A stretch of 64,000 nucleotides of DNA, taken from the NCBI RefSeq assembly GCF_018736105.1, contig NZ_CP076135.1, forward strand, positions 806,001 to 870,000. Reading direction: 5' to 3'. Positions within the stretch are counted from its first letter, which is position 1, and every line of letters begins with the position of its first letter. This DNA is from Bradyrhizobium sediminis (lineage in GTDB: Bacteria; Pseudomonadota; Alphaproteobacteria; Rhizobiales; Xanthobacteraceae). Made by a program: the position numbers and the translations under genes. The notes under the pieces are model-generated. The model was not told where the DNA came from and searched no databases. It saw nothing but the letters and a program-made list of their open reading frames with translations. Of the stretch, positions 49,549-58,658 are shown piece after piece.

Positions 49549-50172
49549 ATGCTAGGCCGCCCCAAACTCGTTCTTGCTTCCGGTTCGCCGCGACGGCTCG
49601 CTCTGCTCAACCAGGCCGGCATCGAGCCCGATGCGCTGCGCCCGGCCGACATCGACGAGACCCCGAAACGCGGCGAGCTGCCGCGCGCCTGCGCCAATCG
49701 GCTGGCCCGCGCCAAGGCCGACGCCGCGCTCAAATCGGTGCAGCTCGACGACGAATTGCGCGGCGCCTTCATCATCGCCGCCGACACCGTGGTCGCGGTC
49801 GGCCGCCGCATCCTGCCCAAGGCCAACCTGGTCGACGAGGCCTCGCAATGCCTGCGGCTGTTGTCGGGGCGCAACCACCGCGTCTACACCGCGATCTGCC
49901 TGGTGACGCCGAAGGAGAGCTTTCGCCAGCGCCTGATCGAAACCCGCGTGCGCTTCAAGCGTCTGTCCGAGGATGATATCCAGGCCTATATCGGCTCCGG
50001 CGAATGGCGCGGCAAGGCCGGCGGCTATGCGGTGCAGGGCATCGCCGGATCGTTCGTGGTCAAGATGGTCGGCTCCTACACCAACGTCGTCGGCCTGCCG
50101 CTGTACGAGACCGTGACGCTGCTCGGCGGCGAGGGTTTCCCGATCCGATTCGGCTGGCTGAATGCCGTCTGA
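49549..50172 (+). CDS. maf: Maf-like nucleoside triphosphate pyrophosphatase
   Basis: Hydrolyses non-canonical or modified nucleoside triphosphates to monophosphates. The 207-aa protein has the substrate loop [12 protein letters not shown], the metal-binding [14 protein letters not shown] and the C-terminal [16 protein letters not shown], all diagnostic. ATG 49549 begins M-L-G-R-P. Its 3' end overlaps yacG by 11 bases, a common maf-yacG arrangement. Confidence 0.95.
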   Translation: MLGRPKLVLASGSPRRLALLNQAGIEPDALRPADIDETPKRGELPRACANRLARAKADAALKSVQLDDELRGAFIIAADTVVAVGRRILPKANLVDEASQCLRLLSGRNHRVYTAICLVTPKESFRQRLIETRVRFKRLSEDDIQAYIGSGEWRGKAGGYAVQGIAGSFVVKMVGSYTNVVGLPLYETVTLLGGEGFPIRFGWLNAV

Positions 50173-50356
50173 GCCGCCCAAAGGGGCCGCCCCCGGCAAG
50201 GCGGGCGCCAGGAAGTGCCCGATCTGCGGCAAGCCGGCCACGGACGCCTCCAAGCCGTTCTGTTCCGAGCGCTGCCGGGACGTCGACCTGAACCGCTGGC
50301 TGTCCGGCTCCTACGTCGTTCCGGGCAAGCCGGAAGCCGACGAGGACGCCGACTAG
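50162..50356 (+). CDS. yacG: DNA gyrase inhibitor / zinc-binding protein YacG
   Basis: A 64-aa zinc-finger protein. In E. coli YacG binds gyrase and inhibits its activity. The four zinc cysteines are in CPICGKP and [15 protein letters not shown]. It overlaps the maf stop by 11 bases, so translation is coupled. It ends the conserved block. Confidence 0.93.
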   Translation: MPSEPPKGAAPGKAGARKCPICGKPATDASKPFCSERCRDVDLNRWLSGSYVVPGKPEADEDAD

Positions 50357-50727
50357 CAAAATATCGAAAACAACCCCATGCAAAGTAAGGGTGGCGCCGG
50401 CATGGATGCTTCGAGCGCGAAAACATTTTGACATGTCGGGCAAATCACCGGCACGATTCCATCCTCAGGCAGTTTGTAAAACGGCCGATGGCCCTGCCCG
50501 ACAACGGGCTGGTAGGGCAGGCGGAAGGCTTGCCGGAAGGTCTGGCAGTAGCGTTGCCCCGCCTGGCCTCCATCCAGGTCGCCAGAGGTAAATAGGCCTG
50601 ATTTCCCAGCAGTTTGACGGCAGATGCGAAGCCGGGCCGCGCCCGGCGAAGCCGCAGGCGAAGCCGGGTGGACATGACCGTCCGGCCTGACTATAAACCG
50701 GCGCTCCCTGGCCCCGTGCCGGGCAGT
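50357..50727. other. Intergenic region holding the tRNA-Phe promoter
   Basis: About 370 bases without a gene. The left half includes a TTTTGACATGTCGGGCAAAT segment that resembles a common intergenic element of this group. The right part is rich in GCGAAGCCG repeats and ends in the tRNA-Phe promoter. The frame at 50353-50862 on the minus strand crosses the tRNA and is not a gene. Confidence 0.5.
50669..50697 (+). promoter_or_regulatory. Promoter of tRNA-Phe
   Basis: TGGACA, a 17-base spacer and TATAAA lie 30 bases before the tRNA. Spacing and position are right for a stable-RNA promoter. Confidence 0.65.
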
Positions 50728-50803
50728 GCCCGGGTAGCTCAGTTGGTAGAGCATGCGACTGAAAATCGCAGTGTCGGTGGTTCGATCCCGCCCCCGGGCA
50801 CCA
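50728..50803 (+). tRNA. tRNA-Phe (anticodon GAA)
   Basis: The acceptor stem GCCCGGG / CCCGGGC is perfect. The D-arm reads GCTCAGTTGGTAGAGC, and the anticodon stem TGCGA / TCGCA encloses the loop CTGAAAA, giving anticodon GAA. The T-loop is TTCGATC, and the CCA end is encoded at 50801-50803. Confidence 0.97.
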
Positions 50804-50870
50804 TTTCCCGCACGCTCCTCCCGCCGGCTGGCGGTCCAGGATCGCCGCTGCGCCGGCCGCATCGCCGAAT

Positions 50871-52019
50871 CTATCCCGCGAGAGCTGCCGAGTTCGCGGA
50901 CGCGCTCGGGACGACAGGCGGGCTCGCGATGGTGCGCACGTTGCGGCGCTCATTGTAATAGAATTCAAGCACGCGTTTTGCCGTCCGGGTTTCGAGCCGC
51001 TCGAAGTCTTCGCGCGCCCGGGCGAGATCCTTTTCGGACATCCTGCGGTCCGCCGCCGTCATCAGCAACAGAGCCTTGACCGTAGCCCAGGAGCAGCCGG
51101 CGGCTTTTGCGATGACCTGCACCACGCCGGGGTTTTCATTGAGGATCGCCCGTTCGGCCATCTCGATGGGACAGCAGGCGAGAACCGACAGCGCCATTGC
51201 CGCTTGTTCGAAGTTTTGCAGGCGCGCGGCCGCATGAACGTTGCCTTCGCCGAGTTCATGCCAGTTCTGCAGCCGTTTCACCCTCGACTTGGCTTTGGCG
51301 TGATCCGGCGACTTGTTGCGAATCTCCAGATTGATATCGTCGATCACTTCCGTTACCGCGCTCTGCACGGCATCGGCAAATTGCGGGTTGGCCGCCAGCA
51401 TCTTGGCGCGGACTGAAGCAGAGGCCGTTTCAAGAAGCTTCAGGAAATGATGCCGGGGAATGTCTTGTCGCATTCCAACCTGCAGCGCGAGCTGGGCATC
51501 GTCGCCGGCCCGCGCGACGAGCTCGCGAAAGCTGCCATCCGAAAAGCGGGCGCCGGCGTTGTTCGCGACCGTATGGACCACGATGGGTTCGCCGCGCTCG
51601 ATCAGTATTTCGGTGATCACTTCGCTGATGGTGCGGCGACGCGCGATGGCCTGAAGATGACCCTGGCCCTGGGTGCGGGCGTTGGCGACAAGGTCGGAGT
51701 CGCTGAGTGCCGTCGACTGGCTGAGCACCGGAGCCGCCACAGCGACAGCTTCATCGAAGGCAAATGCCCGAACCAGCGTCGCCGGCGCATCCGGCATGGT
51801 TGCGATGTAACGTGCGAGCCTGACCCGGGTCTCCAGCTCGATGACGGCAACGAGGGCTTTGAATACCTCGTCAAACAGCTCGATCTGCTTCTTCGAATGA
51901 CGACCGGACCCGGCGACAAACAGATTGGCGATGCGCGTGAGTGCCCTCAACTGCCTTTTCGTAAGCCCGGACACCGTTGTGTCCTGAATTTCATTTATCA
52001 GAGAGGAGAACATTGTCAT
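50871..52019 (-). CDS. DUF2336 domain protein
   Basis: A 382-aa helical-repeat-like protein, with DUF2336 across about residues 30-290 (VFKALVAVIELETRVRLARYIATMPDAPATLVRAFAFDE, and ERGEPIVVHTVANNAGARFSDGSFRELVARA). No signal or membrane helices are seen. DUF2336 proteins are common in alphaproteobacteria and of unknown function, often beside signalling genes. It lies between tRNA-Phe and a heme-containing GGDEF-EAL protein, which suggests but does not prove a link to c-di-GMP signalling. Confidence 0.85.
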   Translation of the reverse strand: MTMFSSLINEIQDTTVSGLTKRQLRALTRIANLFVAGSGRHSKKQIELFDEVFKALVAVIELETRVRLARYIATMPDAPATLVRAFAFDEAVAVAAPVLSQSTALSDSDLVANARTQGQGHLQAIARRRTISEVITEILIERGEPIVVHTVANNAGARFSDGSFRELVARAGDDAQLALQVGMRQDIPRHHFLKLLETASASVRAKMLAANPQFADAVQSAVTEVIDDINLEIRNKSPDHAKAKSRVKRLQNWHELGEGNVHAAARLQNFEQAAMALSVLACCPIEMAERAILNENPGVVQVIAKAAGCSWATVKALLLMTAADRRMSEKDLARAREDFERLETRTAKRVLEFYYNERRNVRTIASPPVVPSASANSAALAG

Positions 52020-52484
52020 GGCTATCGTCTCGTCAGACTTCTTCGCGGTTGAGGGGGGAGGACAGGAGGATCACAATCACAGGCTATCGTCCGAGCATGA
52101 AAATAACTGGTTTCAGTTCCCTCGCAGATAATTCAAATTGTTGGGATTTCGGAAACGCCTCCTGCCCATGGCCTCACCCGGGCCGGAAATGCCCAGGCAG
52201 CCCGACCGGCAAAGCATGCGACGCCGGCGAAGCGTCTCAGGCGTGGCCGGGTCTGTTGTGGACGTGCACACGGTCACACGCGGAATGTTGTGATCTTGCG
52301 CTTCGGTGTCGAGTTTCGCGTTCAGAAGTTTTTCCCGCAGCAGATGCGAGCCCTTCCGCGACCCGGACAGTCCATCAAACCGGCGCTGCCGCGCCGTGGC
52401 TCGCGGCAGTGCCCAGGTAGCTCGCCAGCGGGGTTCTATTGCATGCATGCGGCCATCCCGGGACGAATGTCCCCCTCAAGGCGG
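52020..52484. other. Gene-free region with a decayed tRNA-Phe copy
   Basis: Some 465 bases between DUF2336 and the GGDEF-EAL gene. Apart from the tRNA remnant at about 52370-52450 there is no convincing open frame; those present are short, overlap each other and lack family resemblance. The region presumably carries the DUF2336 promoter at its left end. Confidence 0.5.
52370..52450 (+). pseudogene. Partial, decayed copy of the tRNA-Phe 5' region
   Basis: AAACCGGCGCT at 52379-52389 and GGCAGTGCCCAGGTAGCTC (52403-52421) repeat the sequence around the tRNA-Phe start at 50693-50740, with one mismatch in the second block. After GTAGCTC the copy diverges, so no cloverleaf forms. The minus 10 TATAAA of the original is lost. 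It is a remnant of a duplication spanning the tRNA promoter and 5' third. Confidence 0.55.
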
Positions 52485-54605
52485 TCACGCGGCGGAAGTC
52501 GTCAATTCTTCCCGGCGTACGCTCGAGGCGGGGTAGTCAGCCGCCATGTCGATCAGGATATCCGACAGGATAAGGGCCGCGGCATCGACCCGCGGCATGG
52601 GTCGACCGAACAGATAGCCCTGATAATAGTCGCAGTTCAAATTGCGGAAGAAATTCGCCTGCTCCGGCGTTTCGATGCCTTCGACCGTGACTTTCATGTT
52701 CAGATTTCGTCCCAATTTCACGATCGTGTTGAGAACGGGGACGTTGGCATTTTCAGTACCGAGGACGCCGGCGACAAATGATTTGTCGATCTTGAATTTG
52801 TCGAACGGAAGCTTCGAAAGATTCCCGAGGCTGGAATGACCGGTGCCGAAATCATCCATCACGATCGTCGCCCCGACCCGTTTGAGTTCGGCAAGCTGTT
52901 CCACGACCGATTCGTTTGCCTCCAGCAACAAGCCCTCCGTTATCTCGAGCTCCAGCCTGCCGGCCTCCAGACCGCTCTCGACAATAGCGTCACGGACGAT
53001 CACCCCGATCGGGACGGCGCCAAAGAACTGCGCGGGCGACAGGTTGACTGCAATCGTTAGATGCGCGGGCCAGGTCGCGGCGACGTGGCATGCGTGGTGA
53101 ACAACCCAGGCGCCGATCTGGTTGATGACGCCGATTTCTTCCGCCAAGGGAACGAAGTCAGTGGGCGAAATGAATCCGCCTCTTCCGTCCGGCAGTCGCA
53201 AGAGCGCTTCAAAGCCGGCGAGTCTCGAGTTGTTGTCGACCAGCGGCTGGAAGAACATCTCGAATTCACAGGCATCGATCGCCTGTCGGATTCGAAGTTC
53301 GATTTGCCGTTTCTGGTTCAGTTCATGGCGCATGGACGGCGAAAACAGCACATAGCGCCGGCGTCCGTCGTCCTTTGCCCGGTAGAGCGCAATGTCGGCA
53401 TTTTCAAGTAGCTGGCTCGGCGACGAACTGTCGATAGCGACATGAGCCGTTCCGACGCTCGCGGAAATCGTCAGTAGATTGCGCTGAAGCTGGAATGGTA
53501 TGGCCATTGACGCAACAATTCGCGCCGCCATCGAATTGACGTCCGCCGGCTTGCGAACCTGCATCTGGGCCAGAGCGAATTCATCGCCCCCGAGCCGGCA
53601 CAGAATGTCCTCGCCGCTCAGCAAAGTCCGCAACCGCTTGGCCGCCGCACAGATCAATTCATCGCCGACCTTGTGCCCAAGCCTGTCATTGATTTCCTTG
53701 AAGCGGTCGAGATCGATGTAGTGGAGTGCAACGAGGCGCTGCCCGTCTTTGGTGGCGAAGGCCTTGCCAAGTTCCGAAAGGAACGCGTTGCGATTCAGCG
53801 TCCCGGTCATGGTGTCGTGGTGGGCCAGGTATTGAAGGCGCCGCACCGCTTGCAACTTTTCCTGGTTGTAGCGTCTGAACAGCGCCGTACCCGCAAACAA
53901 AATGGCGATGACGATCAGGGTCGGAAAGGCTATCGCCAGCGTGATCATCCTGCCTTTTTCCTCCGCCGAGGCAAGATATGGCTCAATGACCTTGGTCACT
54001 TCCATCACGGCGCGGACATCCCCTAATTTCCAGTTCTTCTTCGGGGAGTCTGCCTGCGCATTGTGACACGACACGCATGTATCGCTTGTCATGCGATCCG
54101 ACACGGCGACGCGCAACACGCGCCTTCCGTTACGCACTTCCTCCCTCGAGAAGACCGCCGAGGGATCCGCCTGAAACGCCTGCCAGGCGTTTCGCTGAAA
54201 ATCGTCCATGACGCGTCCGGCGCGATGGGGCCAGGGATAAGGACTCACCAGCGAGAGCGTGGTATCCTTCTCACGCAGCAGTTCCGAAATGTCCTGAACG
54301 AAGGTTGCCGGCAGCGGTATGGCGTTTGGATCGGAAGCGTGGTCGTGACTCGGCGCCAGCGCGTGGGAGGCCAGCGCCTTCGCCACCACCTGGCGGGTGT
54401 AGTAGCCTCGCGTGATCTTGATCTGATCGGCAATCTCGATGTTTCCGCGATAGGCCGACTCGATTGCTGCCGACTTCATCGCCTGGGGAAGAAAAAAGCA
54501 CATGGCCGCCAGGCCGGAACACAGCACGGCCGCGACAGAGGCAGCGATAACAAGCTCGAGACGAACGCTGTTTCGCCAGTATGAGAGTATTTTTCGCCCC
54601 AACAT
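52485..54605 (-). CDS. Heme-c DUF3365-GGDEF-EAL signalling protein
   Basis: A 706-aa membrane protein. Helices at about residues 17-40 and 219-243 enclose a periplasmic DUF3365 (Tll0287-type) sensor with a c-type heme motif C-V-S-C-H (C177, C180, H181). The cytoplasmic part has a GGDEF domain (R-L-G-G-D-E-F, 339-343; no RxxD inhibitory site) and an EAL domain (E466-A-L). The catalytic positions of the EAL (NLSPAQF, ITEG, M-D-D-F-G-T-G-H, K-I-D-K, VEGIET) are retained. It can probably make and break c-di-GMP under redox or gas control. ATG 54605. Confidence 0.9.
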   Translation of the reverse strand: MLGRKILSYWRNSVRLELVIAASVAAVLCSGLAAMCFFLPQAMKSAAIESAYRGNIEIADQIKITRGYYTRQVVAKALASHALAPSHDHASDPNAIPLPATFVQDISELLREKDTTLSLVSPYPWPHRAGRVMDDFQRNAWQAFQADPSAVFSREEVRNGRRVLRVAVSDRMTSDTCVSCHNAQADSPKKNWKLGDVRAVMEVTKVIEPYLASAEEKGRMITLAIAFPTLIVIAILFAGTALFRRYNQEKLQAVRRLQYLAHHDTMTGTLNRNAFLSELGKAFATKDGQRLVALHYIDLDRFKEINDRLGHKVGDELICAAAKRLRTLLSGEDILCRLGGDEFALAQMQVRKPADVNSMAARIVASMAIPFQLQRNLLTISASVGTAHVAIDSSSPSQLLENADIALYRAKDDGRRRYVLFSPSMRHELNQKRQIELRIRQAIDACEFEMFFQPLVDNNSRLAGFEALLRLPDGRGGFISPTDFVPLAEEIGVINQIGAWVVHHACHVAATWPAHLTIAVNLSPAQFFGAVPIGVIVRDAIVESGLEAGRLELEITEGLLLEANESVVEQLAELKRVGATIVMDDFGTGHSSLGNLSKLPFDKFKIDKSFVAGVLGTENANVPVLNTIVKLGRNLNMKVTVEGIETPEQANFFRNLNCDYYQGYLFGRPMPRVDAAALILSDILIDMAADYPASSVRREELTTSAA

Positions 54606-55112
54606 CTTTGTCCCACCCGTTTAAGTCGGGGCGAACCTAATGTCCTGCACTTAAATGCCGGGTAAGGAAAACGGTTAAGGGGAGGTTTGCGGCGATGCCT
54701 GCCAGGTGCGCCCGAGGGAAAGTGACGGAGCCCGAATTCGCAGGCAGTGACAAAAGGCCCGCCATCGAGTGAGCTTTCGCATGGCCTTGCGCTGGAATGA
54801 GTCGCGAGTTTCCCGGCCCGTATAAATACGGGATTGGCCCATGTGTAGTTCTTTACCGCTGCGCTTTGAGGCGGATGCTTACAAGCTCAGGACGTCAGGA
54901 ACGCCCCCGGTGTCTGCTTTGCGGAGGAGAGCTTGGTCTCGAATCCGTTCCGGCTCGGTAACTCACACTGAGAGAGCGGTTCGACTGCCTTGCAAGTTCG
55001 GAAGTGGACCGGCCCGAAAAGGTCTGGATGCGGCGTAGTAGAAAATCCATCATTCGCCTTCCGTCCGATTCTTCCGCCGAACATCTCGCATCCCGCGATC
55101 GCCGCGTCCAAA
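54606..55112. other. Gene-free region between the GGDEF-EAL gene and the CoA-transferase pair
   Basis: About 500 bases with no gene I can support. A perfect palindrome CCCGTAT-AA-ATACGGG lies at 54817-54832. Short frames at 54841-55038 and 54887-55111 lack starts with ribosome sites and have no recognisable composition. The leftmost part presumably holds the GGDEF-EAL promoter. Confidence 0.45.
54817..54832. promoter_or_regulatory. Perfect 16-bp palindrome
   Basis: CCCGTAT-AA-ATACGGG equals its reverse complement. It lies 212 bases upstream of the GGDEF-EAL start and about 280 bases past the CoA-transferase stop. It may be a protein-binding site; no gene on either side can be tied to it. Confidence 0.3.
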
Positions 55113-55862
55113 CTACGCCGCTTCCATCATCGCGCGCGCGAAGGCGGGATAGGTCTCGGACAGCTCGCCCATGATCCTTCCCCGCAGCAGCGCCAGCGTT
55201 TCGGCATCGGGAGCGGCGGTGGTGGGAACCGTCTGCGGCTCGCGGTAGTCGAAGCCGGTATTGGCGCGGATGTCGGCGGGCGAATAACCCGGATGCACCG
55301 AGCGCAGGGAAAAGCCGGCGCGGCGGTCGAAATCGAACAACGCCATGTTGGTGAGGAGCGCGTGCGGTCCGCCGCGGCGCGCCACTTCGGGCGTCGAGGC
55401 CGCTGCGCTGACGAAGTCGACCGCGGGGACGAAGACGCGCCGCGAGTGGTCCTCGCGGAACAGGATGACGCGTGGGACCAGGTGATAGAGATAGGCCGAG
55501 CCGAACGATCCAGGCCACCGCACGCCGGTTTTCGGGTACGCGCCGGTGCCGACCAGGTTGATGTTGCCGTGGCCGTCGATCTGTCCGCCGCCGAGGAAGA
55601 AGGCATCGACGCGGCCTTGCGCCGCGCAGTCGAACAGTTCCACGCCGCCGTTGGTGAAGAAATTATGCTGTTGCGATCCCAGGATCGAAATCCGGATCGG
55701 CGGTTTGCCGTCGCGCTCGTTGCGCGCGCGCAGCAGCATGGCGCCGGCGGCCGGAATCGGCGACGAGGCGCCGACCGCGACGTGGCGGATGCCGTCGAGC
55801 AGGTCGGCGATGGTGGCAATCAGGATTTCCCGGCGCTCGCGCCCGCTTGCCATGGCGTTCAC
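55113..55862 (-). CDS. CoA-transferase, beta subunit
   Basis: A 249-aa protein of the ketoacid/glutaconate CoA-transferase family (family I), half of a heterodimer that moves CoA between carboxylic acids. Visible are AVGASSPIPAAGAMLLRAR, GGVELFDCAAQGRVDAFFLGGGQIDGHGNINLVGTG and NMALFDFDRRAGFSLRSVHPG. It is read from ATG 55862, overlapping the stop of the alpha gene (ATGA-type). The beta gene itself is intact, but its partner is broken, so a functional enzyme would need another alpha subunit. Confidence 0.88.
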   Translation of the reverse strand: MNAMASGRERREILIATIADLLDGIRHVAVGASSPIPAAGAMLLRARNERDGKPPIRISILGSQQHNFFTNGGVELFDCAAQGRVDAFFLGGGQIDGHGNINLVGTGAYPKTGVRWPGSFGSAYLYHLVPRVILFREDHSRRVFVPAVDFVSAAASTPEVARRGGPHALLTNMALFDFDRRAGFSLRSVHPGYSPADIRANTGFDYREPQTVPTTAAPDAETLALLRGRIMGELSETYPAFARAMMEAA

Positions 55863-56630
55863 GCCACCTGCCTGCGGCGGCCGAGGAAACCGGAGAGATA
55901 GGCGCGAAAGCCTTCCTCGGTCCGCGCCATCGCGGCATAACGCGCGATTTCCGCGTCATCGCCGGGATATTCGTCCCACAGCGGCAGCGGCCAGGCGCCG
56001 CGCTCGGCGACCGCGATCCGGTCGACATAAAGCGAGGGCAGCACTCCCGCGGCCGAGTCTTCCGTCGCCAGGAGATTGCGGTCGACGATGCGCTCCACCG
56101 TGACCAAGGTCCGTTTGGCGGCATAGGCCATCGCCGCAAGTTCGCGGTGGCGGCCGATCCGGATATTGCCGGCGCGGTCGGCCTCGGGAGCGTGAAACAG
56201 CGCGATGTCGGGCGTAATGGCCGGCACCACCACGACCTTGCCCGCCTCGCCGACGGGGCTGTCGATCACCTTCCAGTCCGGCCGCACCCGCAGCAGATCG
56301 CTGCCGACGATGCCGGCGATCGGCATGAAGGGCACGCCTTTCTGGGCGGCCAGCAGCCCGGCAAAGATCGCGGGGCAGGTCGAACCGCGGCGCGCCGCCG
56401 GCCTCGCCCAGCGATACCGCGCTGGTCTCCAGCGCGCCCACCATCTTAGCGCCGATCAGCAGATCGGCCTGCATGCCGCTGATCGGCACGCAGACGACAC
56501 GGAGGTCGGTGACGCCGGCCTCGATCAGCGCCGCGGTCGCCGCCATCGACACGCCCTCGACGGGGATCGCGATCGACTGGCCCGGTTTGACGAGTTCGGT
56601 CAGCGCTTCGAGCGAAACGATCTCTGCCAT
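55859..56630 (-). pseudogene. CoA-transferase, alpha subunit, disrupted by an internal deletion/frameshift
   Basis: Residues 1-83 (ATG 56630 to about 56382) read as a clean N-terminus ending in GEAGGAPRF. The remaining protein continues in another frame from about 56380 as T-C-P-A-I-F-A-G-L-L-A-A-Q, then VPFMPIAGIVGSDLL to the stop at 55859. Comparison with family members suggests about 14 residues are missing at the junction. A deletion of roughly 40 bases thus shifted the frame, which a single sequencing error would not explain. Both halves keep good codon use, so the event is recent. Confidence 0.75.
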
Positions 56631-56771
56631 GGGCTGTTCCTCACCTGTCTGCGTTTCCCGTCATGATATCCGTTTCCGGTTCATGCGAAGGCCGCCCGCG
56701 GCGAGGGGCAGCGATGCGGCGATCGCATCGCTTTGCCGCCTCTCGGGATATGCGAGTGCCGAAGCCTCCGC

Positions 56772-58658
56772 TCAATTCCCGTACAGATAATTCGGCAGCC
56801 ACAGCGTCATGCCCGGCCAGATGTACATGAAGATCATGCAGACGATCACGATCAGCATATAGGGCATCATGCCGGCGAAGATCTGGTTGAGGGTGACGTG
56901 CTTCGGCGCCACGCCCTTCAGGTAGAACGCCGACATCGCCACCGGCGGCGACAGGAACGCCGCCTGCAGGTTCACGAACACCAGGACCCCCCACAGGATC
57001 GGGTCAATGTTGAAGTGCTTCAGCATCGGCAGGAAGATCGGCACGAAGATCACGATGATCTCGGTCCATTCCAGCGGCCAGCCCAGCACGAAGATGATCG
57101 CCTGCGACAGGATCATGAACTGGACCGGCGTCATGTTGAGCGACAGCACCCAGCTCTCCAGCAGCGCCTGGCCGCCGAGGATGGCGAACACCGCGGAAAA
57201 CAGCGCGGAACCGACGAACAGCCAGCACACCATCGAGGTGGTCTTGGCGGTGAGGAACACCGCTTCCTTGGTGCGCTTCCAGTCCAGCGTGCGGGCCTGG
57301 AACGCGAGCAGGAAGGCGCCGGCGGCGCCGACCGCGGCGGATTCCGTCGCCGTGGTGATGCCGAGCAGGATCACCGCCAGCACGACCACCGTCAAAATGC
57401 CGAGCGGCATCACCGAGGAGATCAGGAGCCTGAGCACCTCGAACTGCTCGGCCTCCATGATCCAGTAGTAATAGAGCAGCAGGAGGCCGAAGATGCCGCA
57501 GACGAACGCGAAGTAGATGTAGAACTCCGGCGCCGGCCCGGCCTCCGAAGGCGAGGCCGTGATCTTGCTCCGCAGTTCGGCGCTGCCCATCTGCTGCAGC
57601 GCTTCCGGCTCCTGCTTGGTCGCGGCTCCGGCTTTATGGCCGGCGCCGAGTTCCTCGAGCTTTTCTTCCGCAGGCTGCGTGCTCGCGCCGGCGCCGAGCT
57701 GCTGGGGCGCGGAGTCCATGCGCTGCTGGGTGGCGGCCGCGACCGGCGTCGGGAGGTCCGGCTGCTGGTGGATTACGACATACCACCAGGAGGCCCACAG
57801 CGTCGCCAGCGTCAGCACCAGCGGGATCAGCGCGTAGCCGAGATTCTTCAGCAGCATCGGGTAGCCGATGCGGGTGCCGTCGGCGGTGATGCTCATGGCC
57901 CTGGCCGGCGACAGCACGGCGGCGAACAGCGCCGGCAGCATCTTGCGCGAATAGGCCTGCTGCAGTTCGGTAACCCATGGCCGGACCGGAACCCGGGTTT
58001 CGCTCTCGGGCAGCTTCGGCGCGATCTTCGGGTTCAGCAGCGCCCAGCCGATGACGTAGACGAGATAGAGGAACGCCAGGAAGAAACCCGGAAACATCGC
58101 CGCGGCGTAGAGCTTGACCACCGACTGTCCGGCGACCGCGGCATAGACGATGATCATCACCGAGGGCGGAATCAGGATTCCGAGCGTGCCGCCGGCGGTG
58201 ATGACGCCGGCGGCGAGCTTGACGTCGTAGCCGGCCTTCAGCATCGGGTTGAAGGCGATCACGCCCATCAGCACCACCACGGCGCCGACCAGGCCCGAGG
58301 CGATGCCCCAGAAGGTGCAGACGATCAGGGTCGCCACGGCGAGCGAGGCCGGCACGCGGCGGAACGCGAGCTGGATCGAATAGAACATCTTGTCGACCAG
58401 CGCGCCGCGCTCCATGACGTAGCCCATCAGCACGAACAGCGGAATCGAGATCAGGACGTCGTTGGTCATCGCGCCGTAGGTGCGCTGGACCATCAGGTCG
58501 AAGATGTGATTGTCGGCCCAGGCCTCGCCGCCCCGGTAATAGGCGAAGAAGCCGAAGAACATGCCGAGCCCCATCAGCGTGAACGCGGTGGGGAAGCCCA
58601 TCATGATCACGACCACGATGAGGCCGAGCATCAGGAGCCCGAGTGCCGGATCGCTCAT
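56772..58658 (-). CDS. dctM: TRAP transporter large permease (DctM)
   Basis: Twelve-helix permease of a tripartite ATP-independent periplasmic transporter. At 628 aa it is about 190 longer than a basic DctM. The extra length is a central cytoplasmic or extended segment (from about residue 215 to 400) with two added helices and a proline/alanine/glutamine-rich run. The N-terminal FPTAFTLMGLGMFFGFFAYY and the C-terminal FAGMMPYMLIVIVCMIFMYI are typical. ATG 58658 overlaps the dctQ stop. The substrate is unknown; relatives carry dicarboxylates, keto acids or aromatic acids. Confidence 0.92.
   Translation of the reverse strand: MSDPALGLLMLGLIVVVIMMGFPTAFTLMGLGMFFGFFAYYRGGEAWADNHIFDLMVQRTYGAMTNDVLISIPLFVLMGYVMERGALVDKMFYSIQLAFRRVPASLAVATLIVCTFWGIASGLVGAVVVLMGVIAFNPMLKAGYDVKLAAGVITAGGTLGILIPPSVMIIVYAAVAGQSVVKLYAAAMFPGFFLAFLYLVYVIGWALLNPKIAPKLPESETRVPVRPWVTELQQAYSRKMLPALFAAVLSPARAMSITADGTRIGYPMLLKNLGYALIPLVLTLATLWASWWYVVIHQQPDLPTPVAAATQQRMDSAPQQLGAGASTQPAEEKLEELGAGHKAGAATKQEPEALQQMGSAELRSKITASPSEAGPAPEFYIYFAFVCGIFGLLLLYYYWIMEAEQFEVLRLLISSVMPLGILTVVVLAVILLGITTATESAAVGAAGAFLLAFQARTLDWKRTKEAVFLTAKTTSMVCWLFVGSALFSAVFAILGGQALLESWVLSLNMTPVQFMILSQAIIFVLGWPLEWTEIIVIFVPIFLPMLKHFNIDPILWGVLVFVNLQAAFLSPPVAMSAFYLKGVAPKHVTLNQIFAGMMPYMLIVIVCMIFMYIWPGMTLWLPNYLYGN

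Noticed and set aside
54880..55010. Possible tRNA-Ser-like or small RNA sequence (GGTCTCGAATCC, GCGGTTCGACTGC)
   Set aside because: I could not pair an acceptor stem or a T-arm, so there is no cloverleaf.
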